Shown here: in pieces, positions 63,946 to 64,000 of the stretch
How positions within the stretch are numbered: position 1 is the first letter of the stretch
Layout of the letters: every line of letters starts with the position of its first letter
DNA from: Caballeronia sp. SEWSISQ10-4 2
GTDB taxonomy: Bacteria > Pseudomonadota > Gammaproteobacteria > Burkholderiales > Burkholderiaceae
NCBI RefSeq assembly: GCF_030464885.1
Contig: NZ_JALPRJ010000009.1
Span: forward strand, 108,743-172,742
Direction of reading: 5' to 3'
Length of the DNA stretch: 64,000 bases
The notes under the pieces: generated by a model
The model's input: only the letters and a program-made list of their open reading frames with translations
The model's database searches: none
Told to the model about the DNA's origin: nothing
Translations under genes and position numbers: made by a program

Positions 63946-64000
63946 GTCAACTACCCCGCCCTGAAGGGCGGAGCTTGCAGAATACCGCGAGCTCAGGTTG
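63946..64000 (-). mobile_element. Probable right end of an IS200/IS605-type element (partial)
   Basis: Read on the minus strand, the last bases give AAGCTCCGCCCTTCAGGGCG, then GGGTAGTTGAC ending at 63946. A 7-bp stem (63956-63962 with 63965-63971) with a tiny loop just before a TTGAC end is what I know of right ends of IS605-group elements, where the hairpin is recognised by the transposase and also forms the 3' part of the TnpB guide RNA. The associated gene would lie beyond 64000 and is not visible, so this could also be a solitary remnant. The bases 63782-63945 between it and nadK contain no recognised gene. Confidence 0.5.

Overview
This window reads as chromosomal core DNA of a GC-rich betaproteobacterium of the Burkholderiaceae (Burkholderia/Paraburkholderia/Caballeronia type). 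That is an inference from gene content, gene order (dusB-fis-purH-ruvCAB; queA-tgt-yajC-secDF; recG-oxyR-catalase-dps; glnE/yhdP-nit-tldD-aroG) and protein style, not from a database search. Nearly all of it is housekeeping; no CRISPR array, rRNA, tRNA or prophage was recognised.

Layout. 1-1.5 kb (+): tyrS 3' end, dtd, a histidine phosphatase. 1.5-14.2 kb (-): ruvB, ruvA, ruvC, purH, fis, dusB, a UbiH-type hydroxylase, pepP, a THUMP methyltransferase of RlmL type, and the three-gene pnt transhydrogenase. 14.4-16.2 kb (+): NudJ-type NUDIX hydrolase and mnmA. 16.2-19.6 kb is the most accessory-looking stretch: a TetR-family regulator, an AT-rich 0.7-kb gap, a secreted alpha/beta hydrolase and a convergent glutathione transferase, with three related inverted repeats that look like TetR operators. 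19.8-23.6 kb (-): a pqi lipid-transport operon with PqiA split into two genes. 24-27.4 kb (+): cytochrome b561, two YceI proteins, an MFS transporter. 27.4-28.1 kb (-): a BrnT/BrnA toxin-antitoxin pair. 28.2-34.3 kb (-): secF, secD, yajC, tgt, queA. 34.5-41.8 kb (+): recG, then a peroxide-defence block (oxyR, 33-codon ORF, catalase, 56-aa membrane protein, dps), then ubiA. 42-49.1 kb (-): proC, yggS, glcF, glcE, glcD and a second FAD-linked oxidase. 49.3 kb (+): PduO-type cobalamin adenosyltransferase. 49.9-58.1 kb (-): aroG (DAHP synthase), tldD, a nitrilase-family amidase, yhdP. 58.3 kb (+): glnE. 61.2-63.8 kb (-): recN and nadK. The last 55 bases look like the right end of an IS200/IS605-type element whose gene lies outside the window.

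The most notable signal is upstream of aroG. A promoter-like element is followed by an uncharted 21-codon ORF with Phe-Tyr-Phe-Tyr-Phe-Phe-Trp at codons 5-11, then an intrinsic terminator about 150 nt before aroG. A 9-nt segment inside the last codons of the small ORF is perfectly complementary to the 5' arm of the terminator. This is the architecture of a classical leader-peptide attenuator controlling the first step of aromatic amino acid synthesis. Other points worth checking are the triple TetR operator, the small ORFs around the catalase gene, an in-frame 12-bp tandem repeat in glnE, a 20-bp perfect hairpin between convergent genes, and the IS605-like end.
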